Source: Sweltsa coloradensis (Eukaryota; Arthropoda; Insecta; Plecoptera; Chloroperlidae). Taken from it: a stretch of 64,000 bases of DNA. Below are positions 1 through 9,560 of the stretch, in pieces. The stretch is from the NCBI GenBank assembly GCA_024449915.1, contig JAMZAV010001060.1, positions 124,001 through 188,000 of the forward strand, read 5' to 3'. The position numbers and the translations under genes are program-made. Position 1 is the first letter of the stretch; every line of letters starts with the position of its first letter. The notes under the pieces were generated by a model that had not been told where the DNA came from, did not search any database, and saw only the letters and a program-made list of their open reading frames with translations.

Positions 1-1
1 T

Positions 2-20
2 GGGGGGGGGGGGGGGGGGG
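2..20. repeat. poly-G run at window edge
   Basis: An uninterrupted run of 19 G opens the window. It may be a real homopolymer or an assembly edge artefact; the sequence alone cannot tell. Confidence 0.8.
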
Positions 21-131
21 ATATTTTTTCAAGGCATGTTCGTAGAGTACCTACTCAAGCACATGCCACATTTTTTTTTAAATAATTTTTGGATGTGAAA
101 TGTGGAAGTTATGTAATTACTAATTATCGAT

Positions 132-740
132 TACTTTTTCTCTTCCGGCCGACGAAATCATGCGTTTGTACCAGCCATGCATCTGACGAAATCATGCGTT
201 TGTACCAGCCATGCATCTGACGAAATCGCGCGTTTGCACCAGCCTTTCGGTCTGACTCCGCCCAACGCTCTGCTGCGCGCAACGATGCGCACTAGATCGG
301 ACTTCTAGATGAATTGCAACTTTGTTTTAGGCCTGCCGCCTAGGCATTAGACGATGTTTATTAGCGTTGTTTCTTTTTTACCATTCGCCCACGTACGTAA
401 TATTCAACTTGCTTTATGCCGTAATTAGCGTTGAATAACCAGAAGACGAGTAATGACGGTCAGTAGGGCCTATTATATTACTCCAGCGGGAACAGCGCCG
501 GAAGAGCCAAGGACACAGCATCATAGCATAGCCGCGCCCACGTCGTAGCGATTGTTCCGCTCCGACGTCAGCTGTTCGTTTGGCGTGTGAGCGGGAGGTT
601 TAAAAGGAGCAGATTGGCGTGTTTCTTTATTACTTCTACCCGACCCGACTTTTTCGGGTAGGAATTGACGGCCCGACCCGAGGTCTGGTAATTTTACCTG
701 CCCGAAAATTACCCGTTTTTCGGGTACCCGCACATCCCTA
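132..740 (-). mobile_element. truncated copy of the BED-type hAT element
   Basis: Read on the minus strand, this matches the left two thirds of the complete element at 39398-40341: it starts with the same terminal TAGGGATGTGCGGGTA (at 740 downward) and carries the same GC-rich interior. The match stops near 132, at the point of the full copy just after GGCCGGAAGAGAAAA, so the other terminus is missing. A roughly 30-bp unit around GACGAAATCATGCGTTTG (about 150-245) is present three times here and twice in the full copy. No coding capacity is left. Confidence 0.8.
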
Positions 741-1054
741 GAAAATTTGTAAATTTTTACATTTACAGCCTTACTACACTAAATTAAAGTGACCTTAATT
801 TGACTTCCAGGGTTATATAACAACAACATTCTGAAGTCGGCGTTTATGAAAAGTGTGGTAGGCAGGTGTCTTTGGACTTATGAAAAAAAGGTATGAGCCG
901 GACTTGTGAAAGGGAAAATCGAACTTTTTTTTAAGACTTTGTGACCGAAACTGCCCCCTGAACCAAAACTAACCGAAAAAACCCTAAATAAACCGAAATA
1001 AGAAATTCGGTTATGGTTCGGTTTTCGGTTCAGGCACATTCTTTTAACGGTTTT
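741..1054. other. intergenic or intronic spacer, no gene seen
   Basis: AT-rich spacer. From about 950 to 1035 it is built from CGGTT/AACCG-type words (GGTTCGGTTTTCGGTTCAGG). Related words resume on the far side of the foldback element at 4309-4350, which suggests the foldback inserted into one older repeat. Confidence 0.5.
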
Positions 1055-1330
1055 CGGGTAATTCCATGTCAAATCAACCAGGCCATTTCCATGACCATCT
1101 CCGATTTTGACGAAACTTGGCAAATTTACTCTTACTAACATGTATATTGATCGTGGAAAATTTTGTATTTCTGACGCGCTTAGTTTTCGAGTAACGCCCC
1201 GCGCTCAAATACTCAAATTTAGCGACGCCGAGCGGCGTACCTGAATTCGTAAGTTTTGAACCGTTGGACATAAAAGGCTAATTTTTTTTTTTAAATTAAA
1301 GAGCTTTTTATTGGCAATTTAATTTATATG

Positions 1331-2214
1331 CAGGGGCGGCTCGTGTATAGGTGCACAGGTGCACGTGCACCCCCAAATATTTGCGCGAACTAAATTCCAA
1401 ATTTAAGGTTCGAAGCCAATCTCGTAATATTCCCAATAAATCGTTGGATTGTTTGTATGGATATTTTGGCTGGCCCAGAGCAAGGCATATTCGGCAAAAG
1501 TCATTCTGCAGTAAGTGCTGCCGCTGGGGGATGACACTCTGAGTGTGCACACATTTTTACGTGATTTTAACACGGAAAGGCCAGTAGAACAAGCCTCAGG
1601 TTGTCTTTTGTTATACAACGTCTGGAATAGCTTGGTTTTGTGCACGTGCACAAGGGTCAAAACCGTTACTTCCATTCAAACGCCTTGGTATTGTGCTCGC
1701 GCCATTCATTCACCCCCACACTCGCGGTCACTGTCAGTAGCCAGTGATAGTTGTTCGCGACAGGGTTGGTGAAGTGAGATCAACAACAGTTTTCAAGTGA
1801 GCGAAAAGTGTTAAAATTGTTATCGTGCCGTGAAGTGAAAATTACTATAATATGACTTCGTTAATTAGCTAACTAAAAATAAACAGTTTTTTAAAACAAT
1901 ACGATGTGATGTTTGAGGCGCGTGTCGGAGGAGATGGATAGACATTATTCGGGTATGTAATATTTTAATCAAGCATATAATAATAATTTTTGGATGGTTT
2001 TCTATTATTATCAATTACATAAAGGGGAGTTTTTCCCGACCAATAAATTCGAAAAATATACTCTAAAGTCGTTTTCCGGGTACTTCAGACCATTAATGTC
2101 TGAATAATTTTTCGCCTCCGGCGGCTGGGGCTGCGCCCCAGACCCCTTTGTTTCCCGCAGAATGACTTCGAAATTATGTGCACCCCCACAATAATAACTC
2201 ACGAGCCGCCCCTG
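1331..2214 (+). mobile_element. non-autonomous hAT element, CAGGGGCGGCTCGTG family, copy 1
   Basis: The ends are CAGGGGCGGCTCGTG and CACGAGCCGCCCCTG, flanked by an exact 8-bp duplication TTTATATG (1323-1330 and 2215-2222), the hallmark of hAT insertion. The 884-bp body has repeated GTGCAC words near both ends and no transposase. A second copy lies inverted at 28232-29099. It sits in the left arm of the foldback element: the right arm continues uninterrupted at the same point, giving an internal empty site. Confidence 0.92.
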
Positions 2215-3647
2215 TTTATATGTACCATATTTGAATGCATTCCTAATTGTGAAACCATGTAAAAAATCGAAATTTGTTTTAAAACCTACCCTACGAGAAA
2301 AAGTATCTCCGAAAAAAAAAAAAAACGTGTTTTTGTTTAGATGTTTTTTACATGCCCAAAAAAATTTGGGATGGGATGGCATTGGGATCATGATATTACA
2401 CAGGGTCATGCACCAAATGTGTAAAATGTGTCGGTTTTTACCTTCCATTTGTAGTGAAATTCAAATTTGCCGCACTTAAAGGAGGACTGACATGGTGCTG
2501 GTAAATTTTAATATAGTATTCTAGATACTATTTAACGACAATATGTGCCAGCATTAGAGCTGTCAGTCAGCATGGTACCTGCCGTTTGTGCGCACGCCTT
2601 TTCGTCTACTAGCGTGTGACGACATACTGGCCTAGCCACTAGAAGATGATCGAGGCGACAATATAATACCACACGGCAGTAAACGTTCTTCTTAATATCT
2701 TTCGCGCACTGAATGGCAGAATAACCAAAATGCGTATATGTACAGTAGAATATTCGTGCACGATCATGCCGCAAACAGATTGGAATTATGTCTCTTAGCG
2801 GCTTGGCAATTATTTAATGAAAAATAACACGCGTTTTCACTTTTGTCTCCTCGCTTCCACTTGCCATTTGTGCAATGTGGTTCGGGCCTCACCGGGAATC
2901 TTCGGCACTCGCTACCGGCTGTTTCCGAAATTATTCACGGCGCGAGCAAGTGGCGACTGCATAACAAAACTACCCTGTTCCCTGTTCCTCTGTTGCACGA
3001 TTTTACTCAAACTGTTATGCACAAAATTCTCATCAAATTCAATATTGCCCTTTTCATGTATTGGCATTATTGCACCATGGACCATGGTTTGCTTGCTGGT
3101 TTCGATTCTCATAAAAATGCTATGAACTTTCACGTTTTACGACTAGCCTCTTAGGGTAGCCCTGTGCTTATTATGGACCATCCGGTGGCGAGGGGGGAAG
3201 AAACCTGCCGGTCTCGCACTAAACACGATGAGCGCAAGGCAGTCGGTGCGGGAGGCAAAAGTTAAAACACATGTGTTTATATTAAATTATATTGGCAAGC
3301 CCCTAAACAACATAATTCAATTCTGTTTGCGGCATACTTTAAAGCAAATATTCTGCTCTATGTATGCAAAAATTGATTATGCTGGCGCTTATTGCTTGTC
3401 AGATGTAAGAATGAACGTTTGCTGCCGTGCGATATTACACTGCCGCTTCTATCGGGGGTGAGTGGCTAGGCCAGTGTGACGTCACACACTAGTAGACGAA
3501 AACGGGAGACCAAATACCTCGAAAACGAGTTGACTTAGAGAAATGTTTTTTTCGGTAATCGTAATTATTTTAGACGTACATCAACTTTGCTTAGCCATGC
3601 CGGTCCTCCTTTAAAAATAAAAACGGAAGGTAAAAACTGACACATTA

Positions 3648-3807
3648 GGTTTGTTCGTTCGCGGACCTAGTGTTAACACTCAAAAAGTCAGTGTCTACAC
3701 TTTACACTGGCTTCTAGGCTAGTGTTACGAGTGCCACTTTTAACACTGAAGCGAACGAACGGACCAAAATGGCTCTTTTCACAAAAGTGTGTGCGAACGA
3801 ACAAACC
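3648..3807. mobile_element. 160-bp MITE with 15-bp perfect terminal repeats
   Basis: The ends GGTTTGTTCGTTCGC and GCGAACGAACAAACC are exact inverted repeats flanked by TA on both sides (3646-3647, 3808-3809), compatible with a TA target duplication. The interior contains AGTGTTAACACT and related inverted words. It interrupts the right arm of the foldback element; the left arm lacks it (about 2400-2430). Confidence 0.8.
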
Positions 3808-4305
3808 TACTATACACATTTGGTGCATGACCCTGTGATATATCATGATCCCAATGCCATCCCATCCCAAATTTTTTTGTGCATGTAAAAAACATCTAAA
3901 CAAAAACACGTTTTTTTTTGTTTTTTTTTTCGGAGATACTTTTTCTCGTAGGGTAGGTTTTAAAACAAATTTCGATTTTTTACATGGTTTCACAATTAGG
4001 AATGCATTCAAATACATATAAATTAAATTGCCAATAAAATGCTCTTTAATTTAAAAAAAAAATTAGCCTTTTACGTCCAACGGTTTAAAACTTACCAATT
4101 ACGGTACGCCGCTTAGCGTCGCCAAATTTGAGTTTTTGACCGGGGCGTTACTCGAAAACTAAGCGCGTCAGGAATACAAAATTTTCCACGATCAATCTAC
4201 ATGTTAGTAAGAGTAGATTTGCCAAGTTTCATCAAAATCGGAGATGGTCAAGTTTTATTTCAGGCTCGGCCTGGTTGATTTGACATGGAATGACCCTTTC
4301 GGTTC

Positions 4306-4589
4306 AGGAAAAATATCGGGTTTTTTCGGTTTTCGGTTTGTATCGGTTCGATGCCCTGATTAGAATACTAGGTATAGTTAAGTTGTTGGTACCCTGCTTG
4401 TATACCCTGCTCCTCACACATGCCACTTTTAAGATTTAAGACAATCTGCCATCTGATCACAAAACTGGGTTGTTATACTCTTAAAAGTATGAGACTGCAA
4501 CGGAGTAACCTGGTAATGATCAGGATAGGGTTCATTATCTGTGCTCAGTGCTCACTTTCGCAAGGTACCCATCTGTAAGCAACACTTAC
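4306..4589. other. RACGAP1 intron 3 (start) and spacer
   Basis: On the minus strand this follows the GTAAGT donor of the RACGAP1 exon at 4590. Nothing coding or repeated beyond CGGTT words is seen. No further RACGAP1 exon is visible down to base 1. Confidence 0.5.
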
Positions 4590-4707
4590 CCGAAGTTGAG
4601 AAACGTCAAGGTCGTCCTCGGAGCGAGAGAAGCTCATGTCGGAAAGCAGGGAGCCTGTAGAGTTTAGCGCCTCGGTGATTGTGTTCAGACGCTGGGGGTG
4701 ATCGACG
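4590..4707 (-). CDS. RACGAP1: RACGAP1, second coding exon (partial gene)
   Basis: This 118-nt exon is bounded on the minus strand by a TTGTTGTTCAG acceptor (AG at 4709-4708) and a GG|GTAAGT donor (GT at 4589-4588). Its first base C completes the AG left at the end of the upstream exon, giving AGC (Ser), and it then encodes 39 residues that end on a codon boundary. The peptide contains RLNTITEALNSTGSLLSDMS, which aligns with the segment after the coiled coil in animal RACGAP1 (RLSTIDESGSILSDIS in the vertebrate protein). That segment lies between the KIF23-binding coiled coil and the C1 domain. The reading-phase match with the upstream exon is strong evidence that both belong to one gene. The C1 and RhoGAP exons are not found before base 1, so the gene runs off the window. 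Confidence 0.9.
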
Positions 4708-6439
4708 CTGAACAACAAAAACATTCCTTTACTAACCAAGCAAATTAATTTTCATCTGTTGAAAAAGCTAGGTAGGAAGTAACCCAGGGACAATACTGTT
4801 TAGTTTGGTAAATTATGCTTTTTGAAATTATAATTAGTAGGCCTGTGCTTTGTTTTGCTTTATGCCTATCCAATTTTTTTTCCATGTGGTATAAAATATA
4901 AATATTTTTGGTAATAACAAAGAAGCGTTAAGAATCCCAACATGTTGCCACATGACAATCGGCACCATGTAAAAAATATGGCTTCAACTGATATCAGTAG
5001 ACCTACAGGTAATCATCAAACAGAACATGGTAATAATAGGCTAAATAGGTCTATGTGAAAATCAACAGTTGGTTTGTCTTATTATTTTGAACCACGCTTT
5101 GCATAATAAATGGCTGTAAAGAAGGGGATTAGCCTATGCTTATTCAACAAACAAACTGTAAAAAGCATAATTCCTCATTTTCATCCAAAATTGGATCATA
5201 TCTCGTTTTGGTACGTTTTAGAATGTTGTGTCGTGCAATACGTCATGTAATTGTCGTGCAATACGAGGCACACAGTTGTGAACAAAAACAATATAGGGCC
5301 TACAAGTAATTCTGGAACTTTCCACTTATCCCTAAATCAGGGCTCGACAAATTCTAAAAACTCTACTTGCCCAGAAGTGGCCCAAAATTTTAGTTGCCCA
5401 GACTCAATTCAAGGTTGACACAATAATTTTCTTTATTTTTACATATGTACGACAACTTTCTTTATTTTAACAATAGCCGCGAGTCAATAACTTTACCGAC
5501 TTTACGTACTGTACCCTCTTTTTATCATAGGCCTACTCTTAGTCATATTTTACTTTTTTGGCAGGTTCATTAGCTAGACCTAGCCTAGGCAATGATGGTC
5601 CTAGGCCTATCTCATCTTCGTTAATTGTGAGTAGTTTAGTAGCCGTAGGCCGAGACGTTGAAGCTACTCCACTAGGCCTACAGTTAAAAAAGTTCCGTAA
5701 ATCCATTTAAGAATGGTTCAATATTACGCAATGGTTTTAAAGTGTAAAAAATGGTTGAAATTTCACGAAACGGGACCGGAGAAGGTAAACAAGTCTCAGA
5801 TCTCCATTTTTTTCGATAGCTGTGAATAGGCCTACTGAATTATGGGTAAAGTCGATAGGTCGATATCGATCAGAATGCGATTGTAGTGGTGCGTGGTGCA
5901 GCCTGTGGCAAGTCTTGGAACTACATCAAGCATCTGTCGCCTGTCGATAAAGTAGGTTTCTACTTGGTGAAATCTTACGCGATTCGAGTTTTTAACCAAA
6001 TTGTTGGTTGCCCGTACGGGCAAATAACTATAAATTATGGTTGCCCGTGCCTGAAGTATTAGTTGCCCCGGGCAACTCGGGCATAGGAATTTTCGAGCCC
6101 TGCCTAAATCCTTCTTAGGCATTCACGTACCAGTAGTCTAGGCCTATAGACTAACTTAGGCTAATAAGGTGTTCAGATTTCATTGTAACGTGCAAGCTTA
6201 AACATAGTCAACTGATTTTATTTCTAAGACATAGGCCTACCTCCCGTGCCTGAAGTATTAGTTGCCCCGGGCAACTCGGGCATAGGAATTTTCGAGCCCT
6301 GCCTAAATCCTTCTTAGGCATTCACGTACCAGTAGTCTAGGCCTATAGACTAACTTAGGCTAATAAGGTGTTCAGATTTCATTGTAACGTGCAAGCTTAA
6401 ACATAGTCAACTGATTTTATTTCTAAGACATAGGCCTAC
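4708..6439 (-). other. RACGAP1: RACGAP1 intron 2
   Basis: This phase-2 intron lies between the two coding exons. It holds a hAT MITE (5338-6102) and a 199-bp tandem duplication touching its donor (6044-6441). The rest (4740-5330) is AT-rich with scattered TAGGCCTA words and no other recognisable feature. Confidence 0.85.
5338..6102. mobile_element. hAT-like MITE, CAGGGCTCGA family
   Basis: The ends are CAGGGCTCGACAAATTC and GAATTTTCGAGCCCTG (near-perfect inverted repeat), flanked by CCTAAAT on both sides (5331-5337, 6103-6109; 7 bases certain, the eighth ambiguous). The subterminal parts carry TTGCCCG words. The 765-bp body has no transposase. It lies in RACGAP1 intron 2, and its right end is repeated at 6243-6301 because of the tandem duplication there. 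Confidence 0.85.
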
Positions 6440-6441
6440 CT
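6044..6441 (-). repeat. 199-bp tandem duplication that copies the RACGAP1 splice donor
   Basis: Bases 6044-6242 and 6243-6441 are essentially identical, starting CCCGTGCCTGAAGTATT and ending TAGGCCTACCTC. On the minus strand the end of the right copy is the exon|intron junction GAG|GTAGGCC at 6440/6439. The left copy therefore repeats the sequence AG|GTAGGCC at 6241/6240, 199 bases further into the intron. The duplication also contains the right end of the hAT MITE, so it is younger than that insertion. Confidence 0.92.
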
Positions 6442-6843
6442 CGTTCGACTACGTAGAGTCGTGTTATTAAGGAACGCCAACTTCTCCTTGGTTTCATCGT
6501 TGAGTTTGTTGCGGGTTTCGCCACAAAGAACTAGATCTCGAACCATTCCAAGCTGTTTCTCTAGCTTATCGCATTCCTCTTCTGCCTCCTTCCGTTTCTT
6601 TCGTTGCTGGTCCAGCAGCCGTCGTGCATGGTGCAAGTTACCTTCCAGACTCGTTATCTCGTGGTTTGCCTTATTGAGGGCCAACTGTAATCGTTGGCAT
6701 TCTTGCTCTGCGTTATACCAACGGAGACGACATTCTTCTTGGTTTAACGCAAAGTCGATGAACTCCTTCTCGCACCCACTATTACGCAAGATATTATTGC
6801 AACGAACGATCTCGTCAAACGCAGCTATAAGGGAGAGTGCCAT
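6440..6843 (-). CDS. RACGAP1: RACGAP1 (MgcRacGAP/CYK-4), N-terminal coiled-coil exon
   Basis: This is the first coding exon of a Rac/Cdc42 GTPase-activating protein, the non-motor subunit of centralspindlin, which organises the central spindle and recruits ECT2 for cytokinesis. The ATG at 6843 is fixed by an in-frame TGA two codons upstream (6849-6847). It encodes 134 full codons plus two bases. Residues about 45-110 form an acidic/basic coiled coil (EQECQRLQLALNKANHEIT, then RRLLDQQRKKRKEAEEECDK) matching the KIF23-binding coiled coil of the family. The tail, KLEKQLGMVRDLVLC followed by EKLAFLN, lines up with KLERQIQLIREMLMC and SALAFLN in the vertebrate protein. The donor is GAG|GTAGGC (GT at 6439-6438), phase 2, continuing at 4707. 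The family identity is from remembered conservation and the phase match; the downstream GAP domain lies outside the window. Confidence 0.93.
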
Positions 6844-6919
6844 TTTTCACGTGGTCTATCAGGTGTGATACATCCAATGTAAGATACTGGCCTGTGATCA
6901 AAAGCCTGGAACTGTTGAC
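6844..6919 (-). other. RACGAP1: RACGAP1 5' UTR part of exon 2
   Basis: Upstream of the ATG on the minus strand the exon extends to a good acceptor, TTATTATTTTTCAG|GTCAAC (AG at 6921-6920). This 76-nt leader contains an in-frame stop just before the ATG. The acceptor implies at least one further upstream 5' exon, for which 15107-15200 is the candidate. Confidence 0.75.
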
Positions 6920-7301
6920 CTGAAAAATAATAAAGCAAGTTCAGTACATGTTAAGTAGGCCTACTAATATGTTCAATCTGGCTGCAAATTGACATGTCAA
7001 CCTAATTTCAATGCACATAAACTTGGCTAGAACAACCAGGATCAAGCTGTACAAAGTAAGCTCTTGTGATAGTTAAATTGATAAAATAGCCGATTAACAC
7101 AGAGGAAGTTTAGAAAGCAGGTCGTGTACACATATTTAAGATACAGATTGGCCTAGACCCAATTACATATTAGAATAGCATAAATCCTGCAAGAAGTTAT
7201 AATTGGGCCAGGCCTACTTACAAAATGATTTTATTAAACACGTTCCTGGTGTATCCTCTGCGACATATTAAAATAAAGAGATAGGCCTAGGTAACTACAG
7301 G

Positions 7302-7680
7302 TAGGGATGCACACAATAATGGATATTATCGATCGATATTCAATAATGGATATAATTTCGATAATCGATAACCAAAATTCATTTTCGATTAGGTATCAAA
7401 ATATCAAATGATTGGTCAATAGTGGCACGAACCAAACTCTAAAGACGGAGATTATCTCACGTTGTGCCATGCACTAGCTGAACTGATGGTGTTACACTCG
7501 AGATTTATGTGATCAGTCCATAACGGAAGCCAAACACATGACATTTGCCAAACTTGAGGTTCCACTTTTTGGTCGGAACAGGCTTTGTTGGCGATATTGA
7601 TATTATCGATAATATCGATTCAATAATGACATTACCATTTTGATAATCGATAATGAAAAAAGTATTGATGTGCATCCCTA
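7302..7680. mobile_element. hAT-like MITE rich in ATCGAT
   Basis: The ends TAGGGATGCACA and TGTGCATCCCTA are flanked by exact 8-bp duplications ACTACAGG (7294-7301, 7681-7688). The 379-bp body is nearly palindromic near the ends, with repeated GATAATCGATAA/ATTATCGAT words. There is no coding capacity. Confidence 0.92.
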
Positions 7681-7839
7681 ACTACAGGTAAGTACAATTT
7701 AAGGGAGTGCATATGTAGCCTATACGTGTGTGAGGTCGGTATGCCATAGTAGGCGTCTCCATGGATAGGCCTACCAACGCAGCTAGAGTAAAAGCGAGGC
7801 TCGCCATCGAAGAGACTGTTCCATTTTCCTGACATTTTT

Positions 7840-8120
7840 TTTTATGTTTGTATTTATTTATTTAAGAACTATCCTATTCAGTTATAAAAACTGATTTACA
7901 AAGGAGGACAACTAAATAAATCTAGGACTAATTAATTACATATTATGCAGACACAACAATGAACTAAGCCTACAGTTAAGTCAATATTTGAAATTTAGTA
8001 ATTTATTAACTTACAACAATGCATTAAAACACAACAATTTTGGTAACAAATAAAAAGGATATTAAATTGCAATTTATTAGGCCTCATGAATCAAATATAA
8101 AAAAGTGGTGGGGAAAAAAA
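7840..8120 (+). repeat. dispersed AT-rich repeat (paralogue of 39240-40440)
   Basis: TATTTATTTAAGAACTATCC, then AAAACTGATTTACAAAGGAG and further blocks down to AATATAAAAAAGTGGTGGGG, recurs at 39240-39397 and 40350-40440, where it is split by a hAT insertion. This copy is uninterrupted and gives the empty site (ATTAAAAC near 8022). The 39-kb copy follows a decayed LINE, so the repeat may be a LINE 3' end. Confidence 0.75.
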
Positions 8121-9108
8121 GAAATGCTAGTTTCTTAGAGTGTACCGACAACAAGATTGGGCAAACTAAGGAGGTAGCTGCCTTGGGATAGTGTAGGCCT
8201 ATTTATGTATTTGAACATGTTACAACATTGGCAACGCTTGTAACTGTCAGTAAACAGACAGTCAGGTCAATTAGACAATTTATGACAATTATTGACAGTA
8301 TTCAAAACTTCTGCTCAAAATCTAGATAGTCTCCCTTTGGGCCTTTAAGCTCTACTCTTAGGAAGGCCCTTCCTTAGCTGAACTGTTTTCGATGCCTTTA
8401 ATCTAGGCCTACAGAAAGATTGTTACGAACTCTAAACTCAAAGCTAGTTAGCCTACATTCACGTATCACAAAAAATAGCAGACAACCTGGAAAATGTTCA
8501 GCAGGGATCAAAAATATTATTAAATGGCACATGCCCGGCTGGGCATGTTGGAGATAATTGTACATAATGCCCACGCAGAAAATTTACATTTACTTACGTT
8601 TTCCTGTCCAACACGTCTGAATTAACCACTGTTTTTTATTTGTATGTTTGTGTAACTAGGGAAGACGACGGATAGGTACCCGCCCAACAAAGTCAGATAC
8701 GGGTAGGCCTAGGTATTTCTACTAACCGTTTACCCGGGGAAAAAACGGTTCCTGAAATTGAGATGAACGATTTACTATGACCAAATGATTTGAATTGATT
8801 TGAATCATTAATTACGTATTTTGTGCTTGGCGGTATTTCTCTCTGGATTGTGTCTATAAATAAAACGCCCACTTTGTTAGTTTCCTTAATTTGTTCATGC
8901 CGCTGGACTCAGACTTCTGTTCAAGTAGGCCTATTGTTGCCCGCGTGTCATATTCGCCCACCGTGCAATCTTTCCATTAATGCACATGCGGTAACATCAC
9001 CTCGCAATTCTATCTCGTCGCAATCATGAATCTATCAACCTCCCTCCCCCCCTTCCCTTTCCGCACGACTGACGGGCGCTAGGGCCTACTAAATGTGTCC
9101 TTGACAAG

Positions 9109-9412
9109 CAGGGTGTTTTTGATTTAAATCAGATTTTAATCAAATGCACTTTTTCTTAATTTTGAGCAGCAAACACAAACTGATTTAAGCGAAGTTTTCC
9201 TTAAAATAATTTTTGAATTATATTTTCTGAAACGCTTGTGAAAGTATTTGATCCGCTCGCCAACTTGACAAGTTTTGAAACAGAACACTGATATTGTTGA
9301 TTTATATCAATAAAATCTGATAAAAATTGAAAAAAAAACTGATTTAAATCAAATAGGCCTAAATCTGATTTTAATCAAATAAATCATGATTTTTTATTTT
9401 TTTAATGAAAAA
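9109..9412. mobile_element. MITE with CAGGGTGTTTTTGATT ends
   Basis: CAGGGTGTTTTTGATTTAAA at the left and AAAAAATCACACCCTG at the right form an imperfect inverted repeat, with several GATTTAAATC-type palindromes inside. The termini look hAT-like, but the flanking octamers TTGACAAG and TTGCAATG match at only 5 of 8 bases, so the insertion is old or the edge is off. Confidence 0.6.
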
Positions 9413-9560
9413 AATAAAAAAATCACACCCTGTTGCAATGTTCTGTCTCTGGATTCCCTGACGAGCTTTATCTTCATGAGCCATCCGCTCCGTCCTTCTG
9501 TCTATAAATAGCTCTCACATACAACACCACATGAATATGAAATAACAAATAAGGTTAGTA

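Larger units (their letters stand above)
1055..4305. mobile_element. 3.2-kb foldback element with long inverted arms
   Basis: The sequence starting ATTCCATGTCAAATCAACC (about 1061) returns as its reverse complement ending near 4300. The arms pair in blocks through GAGTAACGCCCC, the stretch encoding CKKSKFVLKPTLREKV in both arms (2231- on plus, 4017- on minus), and on to CTGGCCTAGCCACT (about 2628 and 3457), so each arm exceeds 1 kb with gaps. The left arm is broken by a hAT element (1331-2214) and the right arm by a 160-bp MITE (3648-3807). The loop at about 2780-3340 holds no recognisable transposase. The small open frames in both arms are mirror copies of each other and are probably not genes. 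Confidence 0.8.

Noticed and set aside
2231..2479. 82-codon frame and its 109-codon mirror at 3688-4017
   Set aside because: They are the same sequence in the two arms of the foldback element; no homology to a known protein is apparent.
1..4545. Further RACGAP1 exons (C1 or RhoGAP domains) expected on the minus strand
   Set aside because: No frame in this stretch matches the C1 cysteine/histidine pattern or the GAP arginine finger region; the exons are presumed outside the window.
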